From Parietaria judaica (taxonomy: Eukaryota > Streptophyta > Magnoliopsida > Rosales > Urticaceae), in contig OX940872.1 in the NCBI GenBank assembly GCA_954871525.1, forward strand, positions 10,687,180 to 10,751,179: 64,000 nt of DNA, read 5' to 3'. This document shows positions 24,664-38,000 of the stretch, piece by piece. How positions within the stretch are numbered: position 1 is the first letter of the stretch; each line of letters starts with the position of its first letter. Position numbers and translations under genes: made by a program. The notes beneath the pieces were generated by a model that searched no databases, was not told where the DNA came from, and saw only the letters and a list, made by a program, of their open reading frames with translations.

Positions 24664-27600
24664 TTAACCGCCGCCGGATTTGAGTGTATTGCTCAACCTT
24701 CAGTAACAAGTCGGTAATGGCATAAGTCACTATTTCATCAAATAAGTTCATAACTATCAGTTGTAATATGTATAGACAAACACACACACACTTATATATA
24801 AAACAAACGAACTTCTCCGGAAATCACGAATGCTGTATACTTTATCTCCATTAAATCTAGCGGTTTTTCTGGTTGTGAAGGCATCATGATTCGTGAGCTT
24901 CAATCCACGACAGAGTTTATTGATGCTTTCGATAAATAATTTTTTAAAAAAATAAAAAGAAAAAGAACAATGTTTCGCATGTTTTATCTTTTACGTTATA
25001 TGTCGGAATAAAGATGAGCAATACACCAGCACGAGCCTACTAGCTTGAAGAAACAAGAGGACTTTCAGTGTAATATGTAATAAATATATCAAAGAGCTTG
25101 CATTAGATAGATAATAAAAAGTATAATTTTTATTTTCAGTTTTGTGTACGACATATCAAAAATTGTTTAGATTGAAAATCAAATTGAATAGAGTTTAATG
25201 GTAACAATAAAAGGTAACTTACCAGTCCATCCCCTCGACAAGGCCTTCGCCTTTGATAGCAGAGGTTTTAAAAATAGACCATTGACGGTTCTTTATCTTG
25301 TGCAGCTCCAAAGCCTCCGTGATAGCGGCGTCATCGAGCGCTTTAGGAAGATCCTGAAATAATAAAGCATATAATAGTAAGTAAAAAAATTATTGAACAC
25401 GGCTTCAAAATAAGAAAAGAATAAGAGATGTCGCAGAAGACATCGGTTTTCAACCTCCATTTCCATTTAATTCTATCGAGTTCAAAGGTCAAAAAAAATT
25501 ATGCCCTTTGGCTAATCGCGATAATAACCTGTTTATTTGCGAAGATGAGAACGACCGCACCTCTTAATTCTTCCTCCTGCGATCAAATCAAAAAAATTCA
25601 GTAGGAACTATTCTACACGTCAATAGGACGAGCTCAGATGATTTAAACATTTGAAGTCGTATCTTGCGATACAAGGTTCATGAAAAAGCTGCACGTTATC
25701 ATGAAAAAGCTGCGATAACAGAAAAAATGAAAACACTAACCTACAAAATAAGCTGCACGTTATCATGAAAAACGCTACGCTAACAAAATATAAAAATGTA
25801 ATTGGGTACAGACATATAGTCTTAGTTATAGGGAACAAGATGGAATTTGTTGTTTATATGGTGCCTTTGCCCCATTAATTTTATTTTAGGGAAACTTGAA
25901 CATAAACTTATAAAATCCACTAAATCCTTACATGACCTAGTTAGTTTGTTCTTTTAATTTACATCAATAATCAGTAATCTTATTAGTAATGATTTTGTAT
26001 TTATATAACGATTTTTATCTATTTTATAATAGAGAGAAAGTGAACATTCTGCAACAGCATAACAAATTTATGGAGTAAATATTACAAAATGAAGTTTAGG
26101 GGGCAAAGTGCACAAACAAGTAAATCGGGAGCGAATGATGCAAATTACTCTTTCTTTACTTACTGTACATAGTTTAATCGTTTCTATTTTTTATTCATAG
26201 ACTTCTTGTAACATACCATTTTCAAAAGTGATGAAATGACTACAATTTACATCCAAAACGAAAAAACTAAACTTCACAAATCACACCTGGGTATCGATGT
26301 AAAGAAAGATAATTGTGAGTTTTTATATGCTATGAAACCCGGAAATTATTGTAATTCTCATTAAACATTGGCCCATAGCTTTCTCATTTTCCGGATTTAA
26401 AAAAAAAAAAGTAACAAGAAAAGGTGGAAACAAGGTTTACCTCCAAAATGGCATGAAACTCCTCTCTGGCTATTACAAGCCTGTCGGTGTCACTTGAATC
26501 AACAACGTAAATGATGGCTTGAGTGTTAGGGAAATAGCATCTCCAATATGGCCTGTATGCGGGTTAATAAGATTGTAGACAGTATTAAACAATGGCTATT
26601 AATAATTATTTTTATACATTTTTAACACATTTGCAACTTCAAACATCAAATTCAGAGTCGGATCATCAGTTAAATCCTTTAATATTATTTCAAGGTCGAA
26701 CAGCAAAACCAACTAGTGTTAATTTGCAAGCCTTGTAATGACCAAAATCTATACGAATTAGTATTGTACTTCATGTTCAGTTTTTTTATCTGAAACGAAA
26801 ATAAACTAAAAATATTACATATTACTTGAGAGTTGAGAGCGAAAATTCTAACATCTTTGAAAAACATCTGAACTTAAATTCACCAAACAGAGTTCTTTAC
26901 ATGTGAAAATTCCAAAACCGTTGCAAAAAAAAAAAAATGAACAAGACATAATTTGACATTCTCATGTTTCAACCTAGATTTGACATAAACTAATATACTC
27001 ATATTTTGACATAAAGTAAGAAATTTGGTACATAAATGAACAAAATACATTTCTTTTAAATCCGTTTACCAGAAATCTAAGTTTTCACTCCATCATAAGA
27101 TCCGATATAGAAGATCATTTACAGAAACTTAAAAGGCCCATGAAAAGAGAATTTACCTAATACTTGTTTGTCCACCTGTATTGCAAGAAAATCGCAAACA
27201 TTTTTAGCGCAGAAATTAACACAATGTTTTGGTAAAATATGATGAAGAAGTCGAAAGAAAAACAAATTAAGCTAAAAAATATTCAAATTTGGTAGACTAT
27301 ATAATTTGCATACAAAAACTAAACTATCTATCTTCTAACAAGACCCGGATTCATTCCTCCTAGAAGTATAACTCCAACAGCCTTAAACAGACCATTTTAG
27401 CTTCGAGCATCGAAAATTCAAATTTTGAACAACTTGATCCTGACTTAACCATCGTATGTTTGTCGCAGCTAGTCCGTTAATATATCCATAATTATCAACA
27501 GCATTAGCATATAATTCCACTCTGAATCTCTACAAGAATTTAGGATTTTTTAACACAAAAATTTAGTATCAAAAATCCCTCGAGGCGACCCGCTCAAAGA

Positions 27601-28257
27601 ACGCCTCTGATCGGCACCAAGTGTGCTTAATCACGCAGACATTTTGATTCGGGTGTCGCTAACGGACTTTAGCGCAATGTTGCTCCATAAGCAATGTAAA
27701 AAGGCATCGGTTCTTGTTCTTCCACAAGTTCGACAATAGTAAACATGCCACAAGATTAAGAATCTCAAATTAATCGAAATTTCGGGATTGCCAATCACTA
27801 AAAGAAACTCAAAGGAATGCTCGTTTGTTTTTCGAGTTCAAAGCAACACATTGCAAGGAAATGCATCAACGTACCTAAATCCCAGACTTGGAACTTGATG
27901 TTGTTATACTGGACAGTCTCGACATTGAACCCGATCGCTGCATCACCGGAGAATCGCCATCACTCAACCGTGAGAAGTTCATCTTCATCACTCGAAATTC
28001 AAGCTATTCATGGAAAAATCTAGAGAGCGAGACACATACTTGGAATCGTGGACACAACCTCTCCCATTTGAAGCCGATCTGAACGAATCGAGAGCAAAAA
28101 CCATTACAACCAAGCCCGATTTCAACAGCGGAAGTGGCGAAGGGAGAATCTTACAGAGGATGGTGGTTTTTCCGGCATTGTCGAGGCCGAGGACGAGGAT
28201 CCGAGCCTCCTTGTTGCCGAACAAGGACGAGAACATCCGACTGAAGAGCAACCCCAT
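24664..28257 (-). CDS. ARL1: ADP-ribosylation factor-like GTPase 1 (ARL1/ARFB type)
   Basis: Complete 182-residue small GTPase of the ARF family; ARL1 proteins act at the trans-Golgi, recruiting tethers when GTP-bound. Eight exons, minus strand: 28257-28155, 28078-28040, 27937-27875, 27175-27157 (only 19 nt), 26552-26441, 25576-25529, 25353-25223, 24697-24664. All borders are GT-AG and phases add up to 549 nt with no internal stop. Visible hallmarks: Gly2 for myristoylation; P-loop GLDNAGKT at 24-31; switch Thr48; WDLGGQ at 66-71; NKQD at 126-129; SAIKGEG near 159. The N-terminus [19 protein letters not shown] places it with ARL1 and not with the Sec7-controlled ARF1 group. A family A solo LTR lies about 400 bp upstream. 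Confidence 0.95.
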
Positions 28258-28655
28258 GGCGGAACGAATTCCTCAGCGCATCAACGGAGACCGGAGATCA
28301 AACTGGAGCTTCTTGGAGATCGGATCTTACGCGCAGAGCCCGTTCCTTCCTGAAGCAAGCAACAGCATTAGCAGAGAGAGAGAGAGAGGGGTTTGGGATT
28401 TTGGATGCCTGAAGGAGACAGGAAGGGATCTTGTTGCGAAGATTTAGGAAACCGGGGTCGAATTGGACATTTTTTAAAGAATTGGGGTTCTTCTCTCACT
28501 CTCCAATTGGAAATGCAGCTGACAGATTGTTCTCATTCTCCGAGGTGGGACCCACGTGGCATTTTATTTTTTTATTTTTGTATTTGTACGGGTTTTATTG
28601 ATTTGATTTAATTAGTAACGGATGAATTTTATATGTATAAGATAATAGCACAAAT
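28258..28655 (-). promoter_or_regulatory. 5' leader and proximal promoter of ARL1
   Basis: A GA/CT tract at 28374-28390 typical of plant leaders, and a CCCACGTGGCA G-box-like site at about 28550-28561. The upstream promoter is bounded by a solo LTR only 404 bp from the start codon. Confidence 0.5.
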
Positions 28656-28660
28656 AAAAC

Positions 28661-30386
28661 TGTTATGGGTAATTCTCGGAATTGATTTACGAGATAAATT
28701 AATTAAACGGGGATTATTAACATAATTTTCGTTAATTAATTATATATTTGATTAAATCTTTATTAATCAAATTAATCAATTTCAAAACCCAAAACTCCCT
28801 CCGGAGGCCCGTTTTCGAAAAACAAAGTGTCCCGGTGTTCGCAAAAATATGAAAAACCCCAAAAACGACATAAAATTTGGGAAAAACGGACACGGGACGC
28901 ACCCGGGAGCAAGAGCGGCCGAAGAAACACCCGCGGGGCCCACAGGGGCGGCGGCTGTCAGGGCCACGCCACGTGGCGGCTTCCTGCGCCGCCACTCGCC
29001 CGCGGGCCCCACCCGGGGTCGCTCCAGCCCCCCACTTGGGGGCAGCACACACCCGATCACGCCACATGGCGTGATCCCCGAGCTCCCGCGTCCCATCAGC
29101 GGGACACGCCCGCTTGCGGGCCTCAGTCCTCGTGCAGGACGCACGAAGGGCCCTGATGGGCCTGATCGGGGAGCGCGCGATGCCGCGCCTGCCCACTTGC
29201 TGGGGCGGGCCCTCGCGGCCACGTGTAGGGCAGGGATTGACCGTGCCCATCGATCTCACACAAGGCGGGCCCCCCTCGGGGGCTTGGTGGCCGTCCGATC
29301 TCGCGCGGACGGCCGGGATCGGATCATCTTTTCCAGGGACTGAAATACAATTATAAAACTGTCCGGGACCCCCCCCCTGGACAATATTTTACTGCGATCG
29401 GGCCCCTGGACCCTATTATAAATAGAAGCTCAGTTCAGTTGAAACGGTAACTCACTCGAACTCTCTCGACTCGAGTTCTCTCTCTCTCTCTACCCCCGAT
29501 ATACTCTCCTCCCCTCAAATATTATACTGATGTTGAGCGTCGGAGGTGAATCAGGGGGTACCCCCCCTGTTTCCCCTGACCACGGGTGTTACCTTTTTCA
29601 GGCTCAGAGAAGTGAGATAGTTCATAAAAGCGGAAGCCCTGGAGGAATTTTCGTAAGATCACGACCCGCCTGATAGGCTTCGTTCCACATTGTGTCCAGC
29701 CTATCTCCAGTATATTATACGGCTGTTGGGATAGTCTGGGGACAGGTGACGGGGCCCACTATTTAGGTCGAGGGTCAGGTCTGAGAAATTTCCTCTAAGA
29801 TCCGGACGACCGAGGGATCACCCTGAGAGGGATCTCTGGATCTACATATTGGACGAATGCATTCCCCCGTTCACTGGTACCCCCGATCCGCGTGGACTCC
29901 GAACCTGTACAAAACCCGGTCTGGACATCCCCAGGTACTGCGGTAACAGGTCCTGTACAAAACCCGTCCTGGTCATCTCCAGGCTCTGCGGTAACAGGTC
30001 CTGTATAAAACCCGGCCTGGCCATCTCCAGACTCTGCGGTAACAGGTAGTGAGCCACCCCGATCGCTTCGGACCCTGAACGGCCACGAGACCTTCGATCC
30101 AAGAAAAGTCCAGAGACACCAACTCAGAGTCCCCGAATCGGCCAATTAAAAACTCACTCTGAAGTCAGAATGACGATCGTCCCGAAGTCAACGGGGGTCA
30201 GAGGGAACTATCATTGACAGCAAAAGCCACTACAGACAGCAAATCTGTCATCCCCGTAACAAAGGCCAGCCAAGGCCCACACAGAAGTCTACGAAAAGCC
30301 CGCCACGTCAGCAAACGACATTGGGCCAGGCCCAAAATTCACAACTTGGGCCTCAAAAGTGTTTGATCCAAAAAACGGCATCAACA
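28661..30386 (+). mobile_element. Solo LTR, family A, plus orientation
   Basis: 1726 bp, starting TGTTATGGGT and ending GGCATCAACA, with a perfect 5-bp duplication AAAAC (28656-28660 and 30387-30391). The TATA box TATTATAAATAG at 29414-29425 gives the plus orientation. It is GC-rich and is the inverted counterpart of the LTR at 12413. There is no polyprotein, PBS or partner LTR, hence solo. Frames up to 175 codons inside are compositional artefacts. Confidence 0.9.
29904..30047 (+). repeat. Three tandem 48-bp units in the LTR
   Basis: Units start at 29904, 29952 and 30000, each beginning CCTGTA(C/T)AAAACCCG and ending GCGGTAACAGGT-like. They lie downstream of the TATA box, hence in R/U5. The period divides by three, so reading frames cross them without stops. 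The copy at 12413 lacks a clear triplication. Confidence 0.85.
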
Positions 30387-30631
30387 AAAACTATTTATGT
30401 AATATAATTATATTTATTCTGATGTTTATATATGGTCATTCATAATTCGTTAATTATCTATCATAGTAACAACGTTTTTCAAAAACTATGTTATTAACAG
30501 CGGGAAAATAAATCACGCGAAAATTTGGTCAAAATTAGGATATTAATATGAGAATCAATTAACACCTAATTCCGCGTATATCATATATGTATATATAAAA
30601 ATAAAAATTAAAACAATGGCTTGCAAATACA

Positions 30632-30949
30632 CAGAGCCGGCCCGATAGGTGGGCGAGTTAGGCGACCGCCCAAGGCCCCCAATATTTAAAGGCCCCAAAT
30701 AAATATAATTTAGAAGAATGCTTATAAGATCAGATGAAAGAGGCCTCATTGTTTGTGTTGTAAGTAATGCAACTTGAAAAATCAAGAACAATAACATACT
30801 TACTAGAAAAATAAAGAAAAAAAATATTTCGTGGAGCAACAATAAATATTTGTATTTACGTTGTGTCAAGTATATTATTATTAAGAAATTAAAAAAGGCC
30901 ACTTTTTAACTTTTCGCCCAAGGCCCCCGAAAATATTGGGCCGGCTCTG
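30632..30949. mobile_element. hAT MITE with CAGAGCCGGCCC ends
   Basis: 318 bp with perfect inverted ends CAGAGCCGGCCC / GGGCCGGCTCTG and a perfect 8-bp duplication CAAATACA (30624-30631 and 30950-30957). The AGGCCCC subterminal motif is repeated near both ends. No transposase. Confidence 0.93.
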
Positions 30950-30957
30950 CAAATACA

Positions 30958-32055
30958 TTACAAACCAAACGCAATGACTGTAACCGAATCATAAGGGTTT
31001 GTCATTTCTTACCGGTGTGCAAAATAACCGATAACCGAATTTTTAAAACCTTACTCGAAAATTATACAGTTTAAAATAACCGTAACCTAATTATTTGGAA
31101 AACAGGTTAAGGTTAACTGTATCCGGTTTCAAACAAGATAAGGTTAAAGGTTATTTATTTTTCAAAACATGTTATTTTTATAACCGCTTTTAATATTAAC
31201 TTTTTCATTTTAATATTTTAGAATTAAATTAAGTAGGATTTTCTCTCTTTCTCTTAAAAACACTACAATGGATGATGATGATCGATGATTCCTGATTGTA
31301 CTTCGAGTTGATACGGTGATCGAGTCGTTGAATTGGATATTTTTTTCAATTTGTAATTGTTACTTGATCGGTATATTTCTTTTTAGACTCGGCTGTTTTA
31401 TAGCGCTTTATTTTGGACCGATTTATTTTATCATTGCGACTATGTTAAATCGTATATTAAAAAAAAACAGGTTAAGGTTATTAAATAGGTTAATCAGATT
31501 TTGATATCCGGAAATTAGGTTAACCGGTTTTAAAAACAGATTAAGGTTATTAAAACATGACTAACCGGAATTAGGTTAAGGATATCAAATAGTGAAAATA
31601 AACAGGTTAACCGACCGGTTGCAGCCCTATATAGTAGTATTATGAATGATCCAGTATCGAATATCGGCCAAAAAAAATCTCCAGTGATATGCGTCGTGAG
31701 TATTCGACTAATTCCGACCACGAACTCTCCGAACGGGCGATCCTTGAGTAGCAATAGTAACTAAGAAAAAAACTTTTGTTCAACTAAAAGACCGTTCTCT
31801 ATAAATAAACAAACGCAGAGGCCAAACTTAACACAAGAGTTTCTGACTCAATCTCTTCACTTATTTCTTTGTTCATTACAAGCCAGAATCATGAAGCTTT
31901 TCAGCTTTCATTGAACCACTACTCTTATTCGCAATTACGAGGGCGCTAAAAAAACCTAAGAACGGGGGCAGAAAAAAAAAAAAAAAAACGAAGAACGAGG
32001 GCGAAAAAGAAACCTAAGTAGCTACTGTTAACTCGCTTCTTCTACCTAAATTTAT
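30958..32055. other. Intergenic with a degenerate GGTTAACCGG-rich repeat; 3' region of xylose isomerase
   Basis: 31012-31632 is filled with AGGTTAAGGTTA and TTAACCGG-type motifs in both orientations and ends with TGCAGCCCTA, a typical hAT end; the left end CCGGTGTGCAAAATAACCG is its likely partner, but no target duplication could be read. The part from about 31780 to 32055 should include the xylose isomerase 3' UTR. Confidence 0.5.
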
Positions 32056-35000
32056 CTACAAAGCAGACTGAAAATGCATCTCCGCAAGTTCCTGCAGACA
32101 CGGTCGAATAAATTAGAAATTCCGGGGAACCACATTGATGCCAAAATTTAGCAAGCAACGGAAGACTGGACATACGAGATAAATTTCGACAAGCAAAACC
32201 CAATTTGACATACCTGCTTGGCGGAAGGAACCTTGGGCTCACCCCATTCCTTGGCTTTCTTCTCGAGATATTCAAAATCAGCCTTCCCAGCCTGCGCGAG
32301 CACGGATCACTAAGCCTTTGCAAAAAAAAATAAACAGAATATTTGCAACGGAGTAAGTTAAGAACTAAATCCGGACACTAACCTCAATTAGACGACCAAG
32401 TTCCGAGTCAAAGCTAGAGTATCGCTTGCGAACAAGCTCAGTAAGAGCGCCATCCTATATCAAAAATTTCGAGGGAAAAAAAAAATGTTTTGTTGTTAGG
32501 AAAAGGAAAATAGAATTTGCATGAAGAAACTAAAGAAAATAAAAATAGGAACCTCGATGATCTTGGCAGCGTTACGGAGTCCACGGGCTAGAGTATCCAT
32601 TCCACCGACGTGAGCAATGAACAGATCCTCAACATCTGTGCTCTCTCTTCGTCTATAATTTTTTTTTTTTTTTGTGGCATACAAAAAAATAAGCATTAAA
32701 AATCCGTTTATCAAGAGAACAAAAATTATAATAAGCAAGAAAAAAGGGATTTATAAATTTAATGTTACTTACAGTTTAGCATCAAAATTGAATCCACCGG
32801 GTGCTAATCCTCCCTGAAATCAAGAGGGCAAAGATAATTTTATGCTTTTGAATCTTACAAACAGAATATATGAAGATTGACTTCGATACATACGTTTTTC
32901 ACCACACTGAGCATCACCATTGTCGCCTCTGCAATATCAGTAAGAAACTGATCCGTATCCCAACCTGCCAAGACAGAATTTTAGGTTAGCCGAGAAAAGG
33001 CCTTTTATATTAGAAGAAAAAAAAAACTTGTAAAACTGTTCAATACCGATTTGAGGATCGCCGGTGTTAGCATCAACATTTCCCAGAATACCATTGAGTC
33101 TTGCAGTTTCAAGCTCGTGGTGGCAACTGCAAAGGTAAAATTTCGGTGTTGTGAAGAACCCTTTTAATTATCATAGAAAAAAAGCCAAAGTTAAGTGGCG
33201 AGCATGAATATTGAAAAATTGAACGCACCTGTGACCGGATAGTGTTGCATGGTTGCACTCAATATTGAGTTTGAATTCCCCTATTAAAACACAAAGTTTT
33301 TAAGTCATGAACCAATGAGACTATTATTTATCCCGAGCGGAGACTAAATTTAAAACATGAGATAAAATCACATCTAAACGAAACCGGAGACATGAAATAA
33401 GCAGCAGATTAATATAACAGAGTTAGAATTATTGATGTTAAATTCCTGGTGTATCTAGAAATTTTCATTAAGTAGGGATACTAGAGGTATTTAGTAATAA
33501 ATATGAGATTACGGATTTTGATTCTATTATGTTTGATTAGTGGAATTTCCATATCCAGCATCATCGATAAATTTCCAGGTCTATAAAGCATACGGGGGAG
33601 TTTTGAGTTTTTTTTTTTTTTAAATACCCCAATAAAGCTAGAAATAACACATGTCGAAGATAGTAATAGACGGTACCTATGAGGCCATATTTGCGTAAGA
33701 AATTAGCTGACGTGGCAGCATCCCAGTCATACTGATGTTTGGTAGGTTCTTGAGGCTTGGGTTCGATCAGCAATGTCCCTAAGTAGAGCATCGGATAATG
33801 AGTCGAAAGACTTGAGGTAAATTGTTTTATATTTCAATGATGCATCAAGAAACACATTTGATGAAATATAATAATTAATTCAAGTTATGATTCAAGAAAA
33901 CCGTACCATTGAATCCAATTTTCTTCTTGTAAGCAACGGCAGCTTCAAGAAATCTTGCCTGGAAGGATATTAGTGAAGATGACATAAAGGCGGAAAATAA
34001 AATGAAACTGCTAACAAAAACATCTTACGACTATCAGATAAGACAGACTGAGAGTAAAGAATAATTTTATAAAATGAACGAACCATATGATCGAGTTCTC
34101 GTCCCATGTCAGTGTTCAGAAGACTTTGGTAACCTTCACGACCGCCCCAGAAAACATAATTCTCTCCTCCTAGATAGTGTGTGACCTGCAAGAAGCATTT
34201 ATATAGCATATATTATACAAATATAGGTTTAAGGTCAAAAGATGGCTAAGCGAAGCTCGTCATATAGTTCAATGCTATGTACGAAAATACCGACCTCAAT
34301 AGCTTTCTTAACTTGTGCAGCAGCATATGCATAAACACCTAATTCAGGGCTGTAAACAGGGTCAACGGATTAGTCTATACGATGATTTAAAATAAAACAC
34401 TGTCAAGGTATAAGCATTTAATTATTATTTTTGTTTTCCACTAAGGGTACATTAGTCATTTTTCTTTTATCTTTACATTTCTAAACCCTTTCAAATGTAG
34501 TTATTCATTATTCTCCCTTCAATAGAGTTTCTCTTTCCGAATTCATTTTCCTCTTACTTGACTGAGAAAATAATATTTAATTTCGTATATACCTAGTGGC
34601 ACCACCGTGCATGTAGCGAGGATGCAAGAATAGCTGAGCCGTACCCCAGAGTGGGTGGATCTTTGAACCCTGGAAGAGATATGTGTAGAATATTACTATT
34701 TGATGGGGAAAATAAGTAGAAATTAAATTATGGCGTATATATATGTGTATATAACTATATATATTTATATATAATTATCATCATTATGCTTCAAAAGTGA
34801 GAACAAGCAACTGGATGAAGATACAGCGATCAAGAAGGAAACTTGATACACCGAAACATAGTACTCGGGGAAGTACATGGTAAAAGAAAATTCTAATTAA
34901 CAAGGCTGAATGAATTTCGGATAAAAATAAAGATGAACTGCTCCATCATTACATGCAGAAAATTAATTAATGGAAATGCACAGACTGATAAGCTAGGGGA

Positions 35001-38000
35001 CAATTTCCGGGTGTACAGGCAAGTTACCTGGAGCTCCTTAGCCAGCTCCACTATTTCATCCAAGTTAGCATTTGTCTCCTACACGTAAATAAACAAAAAC
35101 AAAGCAACAAAATACCATTAATAATCAGTAATTAGGGACATATATGAGAAATGAATTACCGCGAGAATTTGGATGAATTCCTTTTAGCTATTTGAACTGC
35201 TTCAAAATATTCAAGAAGATAGCAGACAATTACTTTAAATCTGAGAAATAAACTACAAAAGGAAACACACCTCGATGGTATCTCCATCGGGGGCTATATC
35301 TCTGTCGTGGAAACACCACATATCAACACCGAGCTTTTCAATGAACTCAAAGTTGGCTCTCACTGCATTGTAAAGACAAAGTTACAATATTTCCAATTAC
35401 TTCCACGTATACAACTATAAAATAAATAAATAATTAAATAAGTAAATTCTTACTTCTTCTCTTCGCCATAGCCAATGAGTTCGTTCCGTCTTCCCATGGC
35501 CAGTACTTAGTAGGAGCACCAAAGGGATCGGCACCGGTGCCACGGAATGTATGCCAAAATGCCACGCTAAATCTAAACCAATCCTAAATAACCAATACCA
35601 TATATTATATAAGAAACATTTAATCTCACAATCACAGAAAGAAGTAAACAAATAAAATCTAAAAGAGCAAAAAAACCAACCTTCATTTTCTTTCCTAGAA
35701 TGACTTCTTCTGCGTTGTACCATTTGAACGAAAGCGGGTTCTTGCTAGAAGGACCCTGCAAATTGAGAAGAAATTATAAGCATGTTTAAGCTCTCTCTCC
35801 CACTTTCTTGATATATTATGGTCTAAATTGAAAACTTATTTAAGAAGATATCTGTCCGTCTTCTGTTTTGAGTTAAAATTGTTGGACAAATTGCAGTTCA
35901 ATGGAAATTGAGCATGCGTCAAGTTGTTCGAAACGACGGAACACTTGAGCAACGGAGTGCTCTCTATAATTACCGGGATTTGTCCTATAAAACGCTCATA
36001 ATTAAGAGCACTACTTTGATTCATCATCAAGGTTATGAAATTCCAAAAGTGGAAGTTTGCCAAACCCAATAATCATATGATAATGATATCATTATTGAAT
36101 TCATTCGCTACCATTTTGCTCTTATTCGTTTTCTCGTGTAATATCACAAAACAAGATATTTAACAATCAACATAACAACCTGCTACATTCGAAACCGGAA
36201 ATATCAAACAAACAAAAAAAGCGATTTTTTTCCAAATTATATCCTGATGCCGACGAACTCGGACTCGCCTTCGAAGAAGCTCGGGACCGTTCACGCCATC
36301 GTTGAAGACGATTTTTTTTTATTTATTTTTAGCTTTACGTTATGCAATTTAATTTTATTGTTTTAAGTTTGTTATTTTAAGTGCAATTTCCATTAATTGT
36401 GGGGACCTATTTTTGCAAATCTTGGAGGTATTTAAACCCTCTCAACATCGAATAAAGCAGCTTGATATTCAGATAAAAAAATTCACTCTCTCCATGATTG
36501 TGGTCGATTGATTTTTGCGATCAATTTCCAAGAATTCTCGCGACGAACAGTAGCGAACTCCAGGCATTCTTCTGGCGCAGGTGATCACGCGAGAGACACT
36601 CCAGCAGACTTCAACTCTGCGGGACGGCGTTGACAGCGATCAGCGTATAGGGCAGTGTACGATCGAGAATTGTGCGCAGTTCTTGAGGAGATTTCGGGTA
36701 TTTTTCCAACGTTAATATTTGGAATAATTGCATTAATTATTCGTAGACGTGTTCTCGTTTTTGTTGGGTTTCCTTTACATCAGTTGGTATCAGAGCCAAC
36801 TCGTTTCCGTGACAAGCGATGCCACCGAAGGCGAGTCCGAGTTCGTCGGCACATGGCGCATGTGCGTCGATAGCCGTGCCATTAACAAGATCACCGTTCG
36901 TTACCGCTTCCCGATACCGAGGTTAGACGATCTCCTCGACCAATTGAGTGGGTCTCGTTTCTTTAGCAAGCTCGACTTGAAGAGTGGTTACCACCAAATA
37001 CGAATCCGACCCGGTGATGAATGGAAAACGGCATTCAAGACGCGTGAAGGACTTTATGAATGGCTCGTCATGCCATTCGGCCTCTCTAACGCACCGAGCA
37101 CCTTCATGCGCGTTATGAATCAAGCCCTCCGCCCGTTCATCGGTAAATTTGTCGTCGTTTATTTCGACGACGTCTTGATTTATAGCACTTCAAAGGAGGA
37201 CCACTTACGCCACCTCCGCGACGTCTTGCTAGTATTTCGGGAGCACGAATTCTACGGAGCATTACAAAAGTGCTCATTCGTCACTTCATCCGTGGAATTC
37301 TTAGGCTACATTGTCTCCGCCGACGGTTTATCGGTGGACCCGACTAAGGTCCACGCTATTTCCTCATGGCCGACACCTTCGACGGTCACCGAGGTACGTA
37401 GCTTTCACGGATTAGCTTCCTTTTACCGTCGGTTTATTGCACATTTTAGCTCGATCATGGCACCGATTACCGAGTGCATTAAGACTGGACGATTTCATTG
37501 GAGCCCGGATGCCTCTAACGCATTCGAATTAATCAAGGAAAAGCTAACCACCGCGCCTATACTTATTCTACCGGACTTTGATCAACCGTTCCTACTTCAT
37601 TGTGACGCCTCCAAGGTCGGAATAGGGGCTGTTTTGAGCCAAGCTACGCGTCCCGTCGCTTACTTTAGCGAGAAGCTCTCCGGGCCGAAAATCCGGTATA
37701 ATACTTACGATGTGGAATTTTACGCGATCGTCCGCGCCATTCACCATTGGCGCCACTATTTGTTCCACCGGGAGTTCGTTCTTTTCACGGACCACAACGC
37801 ACTCAAACATCTAGGGACTCAAGACAAGGTGTCCGCCCGACATGCTTCATGGATTGATTTTCTTCAACAATTCACTTTCACGATCAAACACACGGCCGGG
37901 GTTCTCAATCGCGTCGCCGATGCGCTTAGCCGTCGCTACACACTTCTCCAACGCCTACGTGTTTCCGTCCCGGGGTTTGATGAACTCCCTCGCTCTACGC

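Noticed and set aside
28732..29356. Dense GC-rich frames on both strands, up to 175 codons
   Set aside because: U3 region of the solo LTR 28661-30386; no recognisable protein and both strands open.
35415..36069. Open frames in the XYLA region on the minus strand longer than exons 3 and 4
   Set aside because: They are intron read-through; conserved residues stop exactly at the splice borders.
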